This document shows, one piece after another, positions 8,368-17,298 of a stretch of DNA of 64,000 nucleotides; position 1 is the first letter of the stretch, and the number at the start of each line of letters is the position of its first letter. Under the pieces are notes generated by a model. That model saw only the letters and a list, made by a program, of their open reading frames with translations, had not been told where the DNA came from and did no database searches. Made by a program: the position numbers and the translations under genes. The stretch comes from an uncultured Clostridia bacterium (GTDB lineage Bacteria; Bacillota; Clostridia; TANB77; CAG-508): assembly GCA_949538735.1 (NCBI GenBank), contig CATGLK010000007.1, positions 16,115-80,114 on the forward strand. The letters are read 5' to 3'.

Positions 8368-10161
8368 TTGCAAAGTTTAATGCAATTGTTACAAAAATGT
8401 GTAGAAGAATCATTTGAAAAATGTGGATATGATAAAAAATATGGAAAAGTAATTATTTCTAATAGACCAGATTTATGTGAATTTCAATGTGATGGAGCAT
8501 TAGCAGCTGCTAAAAAATATCATAAAGTTCCATTTATTATAGCAGATGAAGTTGTTGCAAATTTGAAAGAGACTAAAGAATTTGAAAAAATAGAAGTAAT
8601 TAAACCTGGATTTATCAATATAAACGTTTCAAAAAAGACTTTAAGTGATTATGTAAACAAAATGGTAAAAGAAACAAAGTTTGGAATAAAAATAGATCCA
8701 AATAAAACAGTGATTATAGATTATGGAGGACCAAATGTAGCGAAGCCATTACATGTGGGGCATTTAAGACCTGCTATTATTGGAGAATCTGTAAAAAGAA
8801 TTCATAACTATTTTGAAAACAGAACAATAGGAGATATTCATTTGGGAGATTGGGGACTTCAAATGGGACTAGTTATAGAAGAAATGAAATATAGAAATCC
8901 TGAATGGGTATATTTTAATGAAAACTATAAAGGAGAATATCCTGAAAAAGCTCCATTTACAGTTTCAGATTTAGAAGAAATTTACCCATGCGCAAGTGCG
9001 AAGACAAAATATGATGAAAATGCAGCAGAGAAAGAAATAGAAAAGGCAAATGCCTTTAAGGAAGCTGCGCGAAGAAATACAGCATTTCTTCAAGAAGAAA
9101 GAAAAGGATACTATGATTTATGGAAAAAAATAGTTGAAATTTCAGTAGAAGATTTAAAACAAAATTACAAAAAACTAGATGTTGACTTTGATTTATGGCT
9201 AGGAGAAAGTGATTCTCAAAAATATGTTAAAACTATGATCGATAAAATGAAAAAATTAGGTATTATATATGAAAGTAACGGAGCAATGGTAGTTGATGTA
9301 TCAGAGAAAACAGATAAAACAGAGATTAATCCTTGCATGGTTTTAAAATCAGGCGGAGTTTCTTGTTATCAGACTACTGATTTGGCAACGATAATGCAAA
9401 GACAGTTGGATTATAATCCAGATTCAATAATTTATGTAGTTGATAAACGTCAAGAGCTACATTTTTTACAAGTGTTTAGATGTTCTAAAAAAGCTCAAAT
9501 AATTGATCAAGATGTTGATTTAGTTTTTTTAGGTTTTGGAACTATGAATGGAAAAGATGGTAAACCATTTAAAACAAGAAATGGTGGAGTAATGCGCTTA
9601 GAGAACTTGATAAACGAAATTAATTCTAAAGTATATGAAAAGATGAATAATACAAAGAAATTATCGGAAGAGGAAAAACAGAAAATTTCAAAAATAGTAG
9701 GATTAGCAGCACTTAAATATGCTGATTTATCTAATCAAATAAGTAAGGACTACATATTCGATGTGGATAAATTTACTGCGTTTGAAGGAAAAACAGGTCC
9801 ATATATATTATATACATTGGTTAGAATTAAAGCGGTTTTAAATAAATATTATGAGAACGATAATAAAATAAAAGATAATATAATTTTAGAACCTGTGGAA
9901 GATATTGAAAAAGAACTACTATTAAGAATTTCTAAATATAAAGAGGCTCTCGAAGAAAGTTATATAGAAAATGCTCCATCGAAAATTTGCACATATCTGT
10001 ATGAACTTGCAAATACATTTAATAGCTATTATCAAAAAGTTAAAATATTGCAAGGTGATAAAGATAGGTTAGATTCAAATATATCGTTACTTTCTTTAAT
10101 GAAAAGAATTTTTGAAAGTGGAATTTATTTGCTAGGATTTCAAGCGCCTGAAAAGATGTAA
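8368..10161 (+). CDS. argS: arginine--tRNA ligase (cassette copy, divergent from the native one)
   Basis: A 597-residue class I synthetase charging tRNA-Arg. It contains the N-terminal Add1-like domain (SNRPDLCEFQCDGALAAAKK), DYGGPNVAKPLHVGHLR with the HIGH motif as HVGH (129-132), the PFKTRNGG loop near 400 that replaces KMSKS in many ArgRSs, and a C-terminal DALR anticodon-binding region ending GFQAPEKM. The start is TTG at 8368, with AGGAGGAG at 8354-8361. Its C-terminal part clearly differs in sequence from the remnant at 13489-13998, so it is a replacement and not a duplicate. It is the only complete argS seen here and may serve the whole cell. It is the first gene of a five-gene operon. 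Confidence 0.93.
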   Translation: MQSLMQLLQKCVEESFEKCGYDKKYGKVIISNRPDLCEFQCDGALAAAKKYHKVPFIIADEVVANLKETKEFEKIEVIKPGFININVSKKTLSDYVNKMVKETKFGIKIDPNKTVIIDYGGPNVAKPLHVGHLRPAIIGESVKRIHNYFENRTIGDIHLGDWGLQMGLVIEEMKYRNPEWVYFNENYKGEYPEKAPFTVSDLEEIYPCASAKTKYDENAAEKEIEKANAFKEAARRNTAFLQEERKGYYDLWKKIVEISVEDLKQNYKKLDVDFDLWLGESDSQKYVKTMIDKMKKLGIIYESNGAMVVDVSEKTDKTEINPCMVLKSGGVSCYQTTDLATIMQRQLDYNPDSIIYVVDKRQELHFLQVFRCSKKAQIIDQDVDLVFLGFGTMNGKDGKPFKTRNGGVMRLENLINEINSKVYEKMNNTKKLSEEEKQKISKIVGLAALKYADLSNQISKDYIFDVDKFTAFEGKTGPYILYTLVRIKAVLNKYYENDNKIKDNIILEPVEDIEKELLLRISKYKEALEESYIENAPSKICTYLYELANTFNSYYQKVKILQGDKDRLDSNISLLSLMKRIFESGIYLLGFQAPEKM

Positions 10162-10174
10162 AAAGAGGTGTAAA

Positions 10175-10843
10175 ATGAAAAAAGAAGATACGAATTTTAT
10201 AATTGAGTTAAAAAGAAAAATTCATCAATCAATAGTAAGAAAAAAAATAAAGAAACATAGTTTTACAATAATATCGCAAAATTGTTTAGGTGGAGTAATA
10301 TATAATATGCTTAAAATGCCATTTCAATCTCCAACAATAAATTTATTTATCGAAGACGAAGATTTTGTTAAGTTGGTTGAGAATCCTAAATATTATTTTT
10401 CTATTGAGCCAGTACCATATATAGAACAATATATTGAGCCTATGGATTCTACAATTAAATATCCTTTGATAAAAGTAGGCGATATAGTTATTCATTGTAG
10501 GCATTATGAAAATTGTAAAGAGGCAATAGAAGCATGGGATAGAAGAAGAAAACGAATAGATTATGACAATATATATATTATTGCTACTGATTGGAACTTA
10601 CATAATAAAGAGGGTTTGATTGATAGAATAGAAGAAAGCAATTATCCAAAAGTTATATTTACATATAAGAGATACAATAAGATAAATTGCGTCCATTTAA
10701 AAGGGGAAAAATGGAAGATTGATAATCGAGGATTAGTTAGACCTGCAATACCTAATTATTCAGAAAATGGATATATACGAAATTTTGAAGAACTTATGGA
10801 TTTTCCTAAATGGATAAATGAGGGAATAGTAAAAGAAAAGTAA
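10175..10843 (+). CDS. DUF1919 family protein
   Basis: A 222-residue cytoplasmic protein. SFTIISQNCLGGVIYNML, SPTINLFIEDEDFVKLV and the later GDIVIHCRHY...AWDRRRKRIDYDNIYI match the DUF1919 family, whose members usually lie in exopolysaccharide or glycan clusters. No enzymatic activity is established for it to my knowledge. AAAGAGGTG lies just upstream, 13 bases after the cassette argS stop, so the two are co-transcribed. In this setting it may act on a sugar- or nucleotide-containing small molecule, which is inference. Confidence 0.8.
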   Translation: MKKEDTNFIIELKRKIHQSIVRKKIKKHSFTIISQNCLGGVIYNMLKMPFQSPTINLFIEDEDFVKLVENPKYYFSIEPVPYIEQYIEPMDSTIKYPLIKVGDIVIHCRHYENCKEAIEAWDRRRKRIDYDNIYIIATDWNLHNKEGLIDRIEESNYPKVIFTYKRYNKINCVHLKGEKWKIDNRGLVRPAIPNYSENGYIRNFEELMDFPKWINEGIVKEK

Positions 10844-10860
10844 TAAAGGAGAAATGTATT

Positions 10861-11733
10861 ATGGAATTAGCTAAAAATGAATTAAGAATTTCAATAACTG
10901 CAGCTTGTAATATGAAATGTGTTTATTGCCATAATGAAGGAAACACAAAGATGGCGATATTATCTAAAGAACAAATTAGAAAAATTGTTGAGGCTTGTAA
11001 AGGTATGAATTTGAAAAAAATAAGATTAACTGGAGGAGAACCTTTAACAGCACCTGAAGTTATAGACATATGTAAAATGCTCACAGAAGAATACAATATA
11101 GAAGTGGAAATGAACACGAATGGAATAGAAATTGAAAAACTAATGACAATTATTAATAACAATTGGATAAAAAAAGTTGTAATAGGAATGGATTATTTTG
11201 ATAAAGAGGTTTCAAAGAATTCACCAATTGGACTTAGTTCAAAAGAAATAAAAGATAATATATTAAGTATCAGAGATAGTGGGTGTGAAGTTAGAATTGC
11301 TACAGTATATAATGATGATGACGAAAATACGGAAAATATTGTAAGATGGGCTGTTGATAATAATATAGGTGTTAGAGTTCTTGAAATTGTAAAAGAAAAA
11401 ACTGACGAAGAATATAGTAAAAGATATATGCAATTACAAGAAAGTATTAGAACAAAGATAGATATAGATTGGCATATAGATAATGCTTTGCAAGAATTAA
11501 ATGGCTCAAAAGATGGAAAAACATTAGTTAAATTCTATCATTCATTATGCAGACTGGGATTGTGTAATATATGTAAAAAAGTACCATTTAGAATAACAAG
11601 TAGTGGAATTGCACGACCATGTATTTTGACATCTAAAACTGATATTGATATTTTTGATGGTGATATAAGAGAAAATATTATAAAAGTAATTGAAAGTAAT
11701 AATTCAAAAGATGTAACATGTAAAAATAGATAA
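10861..11733 (+). CDS. radical SAM protein, MoaA-like
   Basis: A 290-residue radical S-adenosylmethionine enzyme. CNMKCVYC (Cys16, Cys20, Cys23) binds the catalytic 4Fe-4S cluster, and RLTGGEPL is the SAM-binding GGE motif. A second cysteine set, C235-x2-C238-x15-C254 in CNICKK...GIARPC, resembles the auxiliary cluster of MoaA (C-x2-C-x13-C) with two extra residues. MoaA makes a molybdopterin precursor from GTP, but no other moa genes are nearby and the protein is shorter, so another nucleotide-like substrate is likelier. It is the third gene of the cassette operon, with AAAGGAG upstream. Confidence 0.88.
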   Translation: MELAKNELRISITAACNMKCVYCHNEGNTKMAILSKEQIRKIVEACKGMNLKKIRLTGGEPLTAPEVIDICKMLTEEYNIEVEMNTNGIEIEKLMTIINNNWIKKVVIGMDYFDKEVSKNSPIGLSSKEIKDNILSIRDSGCEVRIATVYNDDDENTENIVRWAVDNNIGVRVLEIVKEKTDEEYSKRYMQLQESIRTKIDIDWHIDNALQELNGSKDGKTLVKFYHSLCRLGLCNICKKVPFRITSSGIARPCILTSKTDIDIFDGDIRENIIKVIESNNSKDVTCKNR

Positions 11734-11758
11734 ATGATTTGGGAGGTAAGTATAAAAA

Positions 11759-12781
11759 GTGTCAGTAGAAGATTCTTTGTTTGATATTCGTGAAGTGAAA
11801 AAAGTATTATTTGAACAATATGGAATTAATGTAGCAAAAGTAAAAAGAATAAATAGGGGAAGTGCTAATATATATGAAATATATTCAGATGATGCTCATT
11901 ATATTATGAAAGAATTTCAAAGAAAGATAAATATGGAAAATGTTCAAACTGAATATAATGTTGTAAATCATTTAAAGAAATATGAAATTAATACACCAGA
12001 GTATTGTTTGAATAAAAGTGGTGAAATTTGTTTTAATCATAAAAACAAAATGGTTATTTTGCAAAAGTATATTGAAGGAAATGTTTTGGAGACAAATAAA
12101 TCTACTAAAGAACAGATTATTGAATCAATAAATTTGCTAGGAAAGATTATAAAAGCGTTAGAAGATTATGAATATGAACTACCATATTTTAAAAGATATA
12201 TTATGACTCAAAAATTGTGTGATAAAGATATATTTAATATCGAACAATTAATATTAAAAACAAATAATACAGAGGTGAAAGAGATACTTAATGAAAAAAG
12301 AGACATTCTATTAAAATTGAGAAATCTGAATTTTGATTGGCAAGATAAACTTACTATAAAAAAGAGTCATGGTGACTTTACTGTTTCACAATTTATTTAT
12401 GATAAAGAAAATAAAATTAATGCAATATTAGATTTCGTGGCTACAAGGAATATACCCGTTGCAAGAGAAATAATTAGAAATTACTTTTTTATGGCTAAAG
12501 AAATAAAAAAACAGAAAATTGACTTTAAATTTTTTTTAGAATATGTAAAAGAGTTTATGAAAATATATGAGTTGAATTATTATGATTTACAATATATGCC
12601 ATTATTATATTTGATTGAATTATCTAGAACTGTTTATGGTTATGAACAATTTATAAATAATAATTCAGCTGAATATTTAAAATTAGGAAATCAACTATAC
12701 AATCAGTGTAAGTGTTTAGAAAAAAATTATCAAGAATTATCTGAAAGATTGATAAAATTAAAAAATAGGAGGAACCAATAA
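11759..12781 (+). CDS. APH-fold phosphotransferase (small-molecule kinase)
   Basis: A 340-residue protein of the aminoglycoside phosphotransferase/choline kinase fold. The Brenner-type catalytic loop is HGDFTVSQF (His204, Asp206), in which the usual Asn is replaced, and the metal-binding Asp is in AILDF (Asp225). The N-lobe has NRGSANIYEI and a lysine in YIMKEF. Relatives include spore-coat CotS-type proteins and antibiotic kinases. The start is GTG at 11759 with GGGAGGT at 11741-11747. It lies between the radical SAM and HIT genes in the cassette. The substrate is unknown; a kinase could activate or inactivate the cassette product. Confidence 0.82.
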   Translation: MSVEDSLFDIREVKKVLFEQYGINVAKVKRINRGSANIYEIYSDDAHYIMKEFQRKINMENVQTEYNVVNHLKKYEINTPEYCLNKSGEICFNHKNKMVILQKYIEGNVLETNKSTKEQIIESINLLGKIIKALEDYEYELPYFKRYIMTQKLCDKDIFNIEQLILKTNNTEVKEILNEKRDILLKLRNLNFDWQDKLTIKKSHGDFTVSQFIYDKENKINAILDFVATRNIPVAREIIRNYFFMAKEIKKQKIDFKFFLEYVKEFMKIYELNYYDLQYMPLLYLIELSRTVYGYEQFINNNSAEYLKLGNQLYNQCKCLEKNYQELSERLIKLKNRRNQ

Positions 12782-12782
12782 G

Positions 12783-13433
12783 ATGAAATATTCTGAAAAA
12801 TGTCCATTTTGTAACGAAACAAGATTTATAAATAATGAATTAGCAAATTTACCAACAGAAGAAGCAATTTTATTTGAAAATGAGGACTTATTTGTGAGAG
12901 TTGATATTTCACCAGTTTGTTTAGGTCATATACTTATTGTAACAAATAAGCATTATTTAAATTTTTTTGAAATTCCTAAAAATATGAAGAAACAGGTAGA
13001 AAAATTGCAAAATAAGATTAAAAAAATTTATAAAGAGGTATACAATTCTGATGTTTTATTTTTTGAACATGGATCAGCACAGTCTGGATATGCTGGAGCG
13101 AGTATAGATCATGCACATCTACATTGCGTACCATATAAATTTGATATGGTAGAAGATTTAAATCGAACATTTGGAAGATTTAGAGAATGTAACATCATAA
13201 CATCAGACGAGAAATTTGATAATGATTTTTCTTATTTATATATTCAAAATACTAAGGAGAATAAAGGTAGAGTCTATACAGTCGAAAAATTACCTAGTCA
13301 ATTTTTAAGAAAATTATGTTTTGAAAAACAGGGAATTGAAGGCTATAAATGGCAAGAAAAATGTACGAATAGTGATAGTGTATATAATCAAGAACAAACA
13401 ATAACGGACTTGACAGGAAAAATATTCATATAA
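12783..13433 (+). CDS. HIT-family hydrolase/transferase
   Basis: A 216-residue histidine-triad protein. The signature HAHLHCV gives His110, His112 and His114, and CPFC at residues 7-10 resembles the metal site of some family members. HIT proteins cleave or transfer nucleoside monophosphates, including AMP from phosphoramidates and aminoacyl-adenylates. The start codon lies one base after the preceding stop, so translation is probably coupled. It is the last gene of the cassette and is followed by a hairpin. The link with a private ArgRS makes an arginyl-nucleotide substrate attractive, but this is inference. Confidence 0.88.
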   Translation: MKYSEKCPFCNETRFINNELANLPTEEAILFENEDLFVRVDISPVCLGHILIVTNKHYLNFFEIPKNMKKQVEKLQNKIKKIYKEVYNSDVLFFEHGSAQSGYAGASIDHAHLHCVPYKFDMVEDLNRTFGRFRECNIITSDEKFDNDFSYLYIQNTKENKGRVYTVEKLPSQFLRKLCFEKQGIEGYKWQEKCTNSDSVYNQEQTITDLTGKIFI

Positions 13434-13436
13434 GAG

Positions 13437-13476
13437 AAAAACATTTAGAAAGTTTACGTTTCTAAATGTTCTTTCT
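13437..13476 (+). terminator. terminator-like hairpin at the end of the argS cassette
   Basis: ACATTTAGAAA (13441-13451) and TTTCTAAATGT form an 11-bp stem with a 7-base loop, preceded by A and followed by a T-rich stretch. It closes the cassette just before the argS remnant. Confidence 0.65.
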
Positions 13477-13488
13477 AAACTAGCTATA

Positions 13489-13998
13489 AAGATTTTTATC
13501 AGTAAGTTTGCTATGTTTTATAAAGATACTAGAAAAGTTGGAATAGGAGCAGTAATATTCAACGATTTAGCAAATAACAGAGTAAAAGACGAAATATTTG
13601 AATGGGATGCAATACTAAACTTCCAAGGAGAAACAGGACCATATATTCAATACACATATGTACGTACTAAGAGTGTAATCGAAAAAGCTGGAAAAGTACC
13701 TGAATTAAAAGATGTAAATTTAGAGTGTTTACAAGACGAATACTCACAAAATATTATAAAATTAATTTATAACTTTGAAGATATTTTAGTACAAGTAACA
13801 AATAAAGAAGAGCCTTCAATACTTTCAAGATATTTAATTGATTTAGCAAAAGCATTTAGTAGTTTTTATAATGAAAATAAAATTATATGTGAAGACAAAG
13901 AACTACAAGACGCTAGAATATACTTAACATACAGTGTTGGACAAATCTTAAAAATGGGAGCAGAGTTACTTGGAATGGAAATGCCAAATAAAATGTAG
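13489..13998 (+). pseudogene. argS: 3' remnant of the native arginyl-tRNA synthetase gene
   Basis: The frame is open from about 13489 and encodes the last about 155 residues of a typical ArgRS: VGIGAVIFNDL, FEWDAILNFQGETGPYIQYT, then the DALR anticodon-binding domain ending in MGAELLGMEMPNKM. Everything upstream (the HIGH motif and most of the catalytic domain) is missing. The methionine at 13513 has no ribosome-binding site and lies within a conserved domain, so this is not a working short gene. With the stub at 7961 it frames the inserted cassette. The remaining frame is undamaged, which suggests the event is recent. Confidence 0.88.
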
Positions 13999-14005
13999 AA
14001 AAAAC

Positions 14006-14034
14006 TTGCAAACAGAATAATAAAGCATTATAAT
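14006..14034 (+). promoter_or_regulatory. promoter for the 14072 gene
   Basis: TTGCAA at 14006-14011, a 17-base spacer and TATAAT at 14029-14034, 37 bases before the start codon. Confidence 0.65.
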
Positions 14035-14071
14035 AAAAATGCAAAAATAAAAAATAAAAGGGGAATTAAAA

Positions 14072-14881
14072 ATGGAAGAACAAAAAAATGAAAATGTAGA
14101 AAAGGTAAACAACGAAGTAAAAGCAGAAGTTAAAACAGAAAATGGAAAAGGAAAGAAAAGTAAAAAAGGATTAATAATTGCTATAATTGCAGTTGTATTA
14201 GCAATAATAGTTGGAATATCACTATTTGTAGCATATCACTCTTCACAATTCGCATTATTAGTAAGCGAAACAAATAAAATAACATCAATGGAAATGCTAA
14301 AAGCAGACGGAACAGTAGACCAAGATGCTAAAATTGATATGGAAATAAAAACAAAAGGTTCATATGCAGTAGTAGAACAAACATTAAAAGAATATTTAAA
14401 TGAAACACTAGAAACAAGCAAAAAAGCACCAGAAATAATCAAAACAGAAGATATAGAAAAATTAATGTCATTTGAAAACATCAAAAATGATGGACCAGAA
14501 TTCACACAAACAAAAGCGAAAATTGCTGAAATGAGAAAAGCAGGAGAAGAATATATAGAACAACTATTATCACTATGTGAGAAAGAAAGATTTTTAACAG
14601 TTATTGATGATAAAGATATAAGTGATTACTATAAAGAAATATATAAAAAATTAGCAGTAGATGAAGAAACTGAAAAAGAATTAAACGAGACAAAAGAAAA
14701 AGGTGAAAAAGCTAAAAAACAAATAACAGCATCATTTGATTATATAGAAAATATATTCAACTTCTTAAGCGAACATAAATCAGACTGGACAATAATGGGA
14801 AATCAAATAATGTTCTATAATCAATCAGTATTAAACCAATATCAACAAATAGTTTCAAACGTACCAGGAGAAATAAAATAA
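14072..14881 (+). CDS. single-pass membrane protein of unknown function
   Basis: A 269-residue protein. A charged cytoplasmic start (residues 1-32) is followed by one hydrophobic segment (KGLIIAIIAVVLAIIVGISL, about 33-54) and a long, mostly helical, glutamate- and lysine-rich outside part. There is no lipobox. I do not recognise a domain. AAAAGGGGA precedes the ATG and the gene has its own promoter. The CpsB-like phosphatase gene follows after 11 bases, so the two are probably co-expressed and may act in envelope biology. The arrangement is suggestive only. Confidence 0.65.
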   Translation: MEEQKNENVEKVNNEVKAEVKTENGKGKKSKKGLIIAIIAVVLAIIVGISLFVAYHSSQFALLVSETNKITSMEMLKADGTVDQDAKIDMEIKTKGSYAVVEQTLKEYLNETLETSKKAPEIIKTEDIEKLMSFENIKNDGPEFTQTKAKIAEMRKAGEEYIEQLLSLCEKERFLTVIDDKDISDYYKEIYKKLAVDEETEKELNETKEKGEKAKKQITASFDYIENIFNFLSEHKSDWTIMGNQIMFYNQSVLNQYQQIVSNVPGEIK

Positions 14882-14892
14882 GGAGCAAATTA

Positions 14893-15711
14893 ATGATAGA
14901 CATACACACACATATACTACCAAACATAGATGACGGAGCAAGAAGCATAGAAGAAACATTTAATCTAATAAAAGAAGCAAAAAATGCAGGATTTGAAGCA
15001 ATAGTACTAACATCACACTACAAAGAAGGCTATTACGAAACAGACACAAAAGAAAGAGAAGTGTGGGTAAATGCAATATATGAAAATTTAAGAGCAAAAA
15101 ACATAGACGTAAAAATATATTTAGGAAACGAAATATATATGTCAGACAACATAATAAAACTACTAGAAGACGAAAAAGCATCAACAATAAATGACACAAG
15201 TTATGTATTATTTGAACTACCATTAGACGAAGAGCCAGAAAATTTATATGATAAAATACATCAAATGAAACAATGTAAAATAGTACCAATATTGGCACAT
15301 CCAGAAAGATACAAATTTGTACAAAAAGACCCAGACCTATTATATGAATTAATAGAAAATGGAGTACTAATACAATCTGATTATGGAAGTATAATTGGAG
15401 AATATGGCGAAAAACCACAAATAATAGTAGAAAAAATGCTACAAAACAATATGGTACATATGCTAGGAACAAACGCACATAGACAAAATACAATCTATTC
15501 TAAAATACCACAAATATTATCTGAATTGAATGAAATAGTTGGAGAAGAAGCACTAAAAGAATTAACAACAACAAATCCTAAATTAGTATTAGGAAATAAA
15601 AGAATAGAAATAAAAGAACCACATAAGATAGAATTAGAGCTAATAGAAAAACTAAAAATGCTAAAAGGGGAATCAATCAAAACTATTGTAAAAGAATTCT
15701 TACAAAGATAG
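14893..15711 (+). CDS. PHP-type tyrosine-protein phosphatase (CpsB/YwqE family)
   Basis: A 272-residue PHP-fold, metal-dependent phosphatase. MIDIHTHILPNIDDGARS supplies the first metal ligands, LTSHY the next, and LAHPERY and GTNAHR the later ones. Relatives dephosphorylate tyrosine kinases that control capsule or exopolysaccharide synthesis. No BY-kinase gene lies in this window. AAGGAG sits before the ATG. The gene is followed by a repeat element (15713-15797) and glmM. Confidence 0.9.
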   Translation: MIDIHTHILPNIDDGARSIEETFNLIKEAKNAGFEAIVLTSHYKEGYYETDTKEREVWVNAIYENLRAKNIDVKIYLGNEIYMSDNIIKLLEDEKASTINDTSYVLFELPLDEEPENLYDKIHQMKQCKIVPILAHPERYKFVQKDPDLLYELIENGVLIQSDYGSIIGEYGEKPQIIVEKMLQNNMVHMLGTNAHRQNTIYSKIPQILSELNEIVGEEALKELTTTNPKLVLGNKRIEIKEPHKIELELIEKLKMLKGESIKTIVKEFLQR

Positions 15712-15712
15712 A

Positions 15713-15797
15713 GATGTGTCCCAAAGTGGACAAAATGTCCATCTGGGACGTTTCCTAATGGACATTTTGTCCAAAAAGAAACGTCCCCAATGGACAT
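15713..15797. repeat. palindromic repeat element, GGACA-arm type (B1)
   Basis: Contains TGTGTCCCAAAGTGGACAAA, then TGGGACGTTTCC and an inverted counterpart ending in AAACGTCCCCAATGGACA. It ends just before the GGAGGAGG of glmM. The reading frame of glmM runs through it, but the protein starts after it. Related copies are near 45744, 54571 and 60639. Confidence 0.85.
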
Positions 15798-15811
15798 GGA
15801 GGAGGAAGATT

Positions 15812-17176
15812 ATGAGAAAGTATTTTGGAACAGATGGTATTAGAAGAATTGCAAACACAGAGCTAACGCCAGAGTTAGTATACAAGGTGGCAAAAGCAGG
15901 AGCATATGTTTTATCAAAACATACAGACCACACACCTACAATACTAATAGGAAGAGATACTCGTATTTCAGGAACACTAATAGAAAGTGCAATGGTAGCA
16001 GGTTTTTTAAGTTATGGAGCAAATGTGAAATTGCTAGGAGTTATGCCAACACCAGCAGTAGCATATTTAACAAGAAAATTAAATGCAGATGCAAGTGTTG
16101 TTATATCAGCATCACACAATACATATGAGTTTAATGGAATAAAATTTTTCAGTAATAAAGGAATGAAAATTTCAGATGATTTAGAAGAAGAAATTGAAGA
16201 AATAATGGAGTCTGGAAAATTAGACGAATTAACAGCTGTAAATGACAAAATAGGAGTTTCAGAATATGCATTAGATTTATTAGATGAATATGTATATTTT
16301 TTCAGAAAGAACTTTGATGATGACATAGAAAAATATAATACAGATGATTTTGTAGTAGGGCTAGATACTGCAAATGGTGCAACATACAAGGTTTCGGAAA
16401 AAGTATTTAAAGCCTTAGGAATTAAATACAAAATTATAAATAATTCACCAGACGGTATAAATATAAACCATAACTGTGGTTCAACTCACCTAGAAGGGTT
16501 GAGAAAATTTGTATTAGACAATAAATTAAACTTAGGTGTTGCATATGACGGTGATGGTGACAGATGTTTAGCAATAGATGAAAAAGGTGAATTAATTGAC
16601 GGAGACAAATTACTTGCAATAATTTCACAAAGTCTAAGAAAAAAAGGAAAGCTAAATAAAGACACAATAGTTGCAACAGTAATGAGCAACTTGGGATTAA
16701 ACAAATATTCAAGAGATAATGGCTTAGAGCTACTACAAACAAAAGTAGGGGATAGATATGTTCTAGAGCAAATGCTAAAAGAAGGATTTAACCTAGGTGG
16801 AGAGCAATCAGGACACGTAATTTTATTAGATTACAATCCAACAGGAGATGGAATATTAACATCATTAATGTTAATAAAAGCCATATTAGAAGAAAACAAA
16901 AAAGCATCAGAATTATCAAGTATAATAAAACTATATCCGCAAATATTAATAAATGCAAAAGTAAATTCAGACAAAAAATATGATTATGAAAAAGATGATG
17001 AAATAAAAGAAGCAATAGAAAAATTAGAAAGAGAATTTGCGGGAAATGGAAGAGTTCTAATAAGACCGTCAGGGACAGAACCATTAGTAAGAGTTATGAT
17101 TGAAGGGGAAGACCAAGAATATATAACTAAGAAAGCTCAAGAAATTGCAGATTTAATAGAAAAAAAGTTAAAATAA
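15812..17176 (+). CDS. glmM: phosphoglucosamine mutase
   Basis: A 454-residue alpha-phosphohexomutase converting glucosamine-6-phosphate to glucosamine-1-phosphate for peptidoglycan precursor synthesis. Visible motifs are RKYFGTDGIRR at the start, the phosphoserine loop SASHN (Ser101; Thr follows where Pro is usual), the metal loop DGDGDR, and RPSGTEP near the C-terminus. An in-frame ATG exists upstream in the repeat element, but ATG at 15812 has a strong GGAGGAGG and gives the family N-terminus. Confidence 0.96.
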   Translation: MRKYFGTDGIRRIANTELTPELVYKVAKAGAYVLSKHTDHTPTILIGRDTRISGTLIESAMVAGFLSYGANVKLLGVMPTPAVAYLTRKLNADASVVISASHNTYEFNGIKFFSNKGMKISDDLEEEIEEIMESGKLDELTAVNDKIGVSEYALDLLDEYVYFFRKNFDDDIEKYNTDDFVVGLDTANGATYKVSEKVFKALGIKYKIINNSPDGININHNCGSTHLEGLRKFVLDNKLNLGVAYDGDGDRCLAIDEKGELIDGDKLLAIISQSLRKKGKLNKDTIVATVMSNLGLNKYSRDNGLELLQTKVGDRYVLEQMLKEGFNLGGEQSGHVILLDYNPTGDGILTSLMLIKAILEENKKASELSSIIKLYPQILINAKVNSDKKYDYEKDDEIKEAIEKLEREFAGNGRVLIRPSGTEPLVRVMIEGEDQEYITKKAQEIADLIEKKLK

Positions 17177-17233
17177 TTACAATATCAAATAATATTGTAA
17201 TAAAAATGTAACATAAAAGTAATATAACAAACA

Positions 17234-17262
17234 TTGAAGTAAAAAAGTATTAGTGTTATGAT
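17234..17262 (+). promoter_or_regulatory. promoter for the 17299 gene
   Basis: TTGAAG at 17234-17239, a 17-base spacer and TATGAT at 17257-17262. Confidence 0.6.
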
Positions 17263-17298
17263 AAAATAGAAATACATAAGAAAACGGAGGGGAAGAAC

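Noticed and set aside
13513..13998. Stand-alone short ArgRS-like gene
   Set aside because: No ribosome-binding site, the methionine lies inside a conserved domain, and the catalytic motifs are missing; it is the remnant of the disrupted argS.
15716..15811. N-terminal extension of glmM
   Set aside because: The extra 32 codons are the B1 repeat; GGAGGAGG and family length place the start at 15812. The same reasoning removes extensions of cysS, the thioesterase, rsmE and def.
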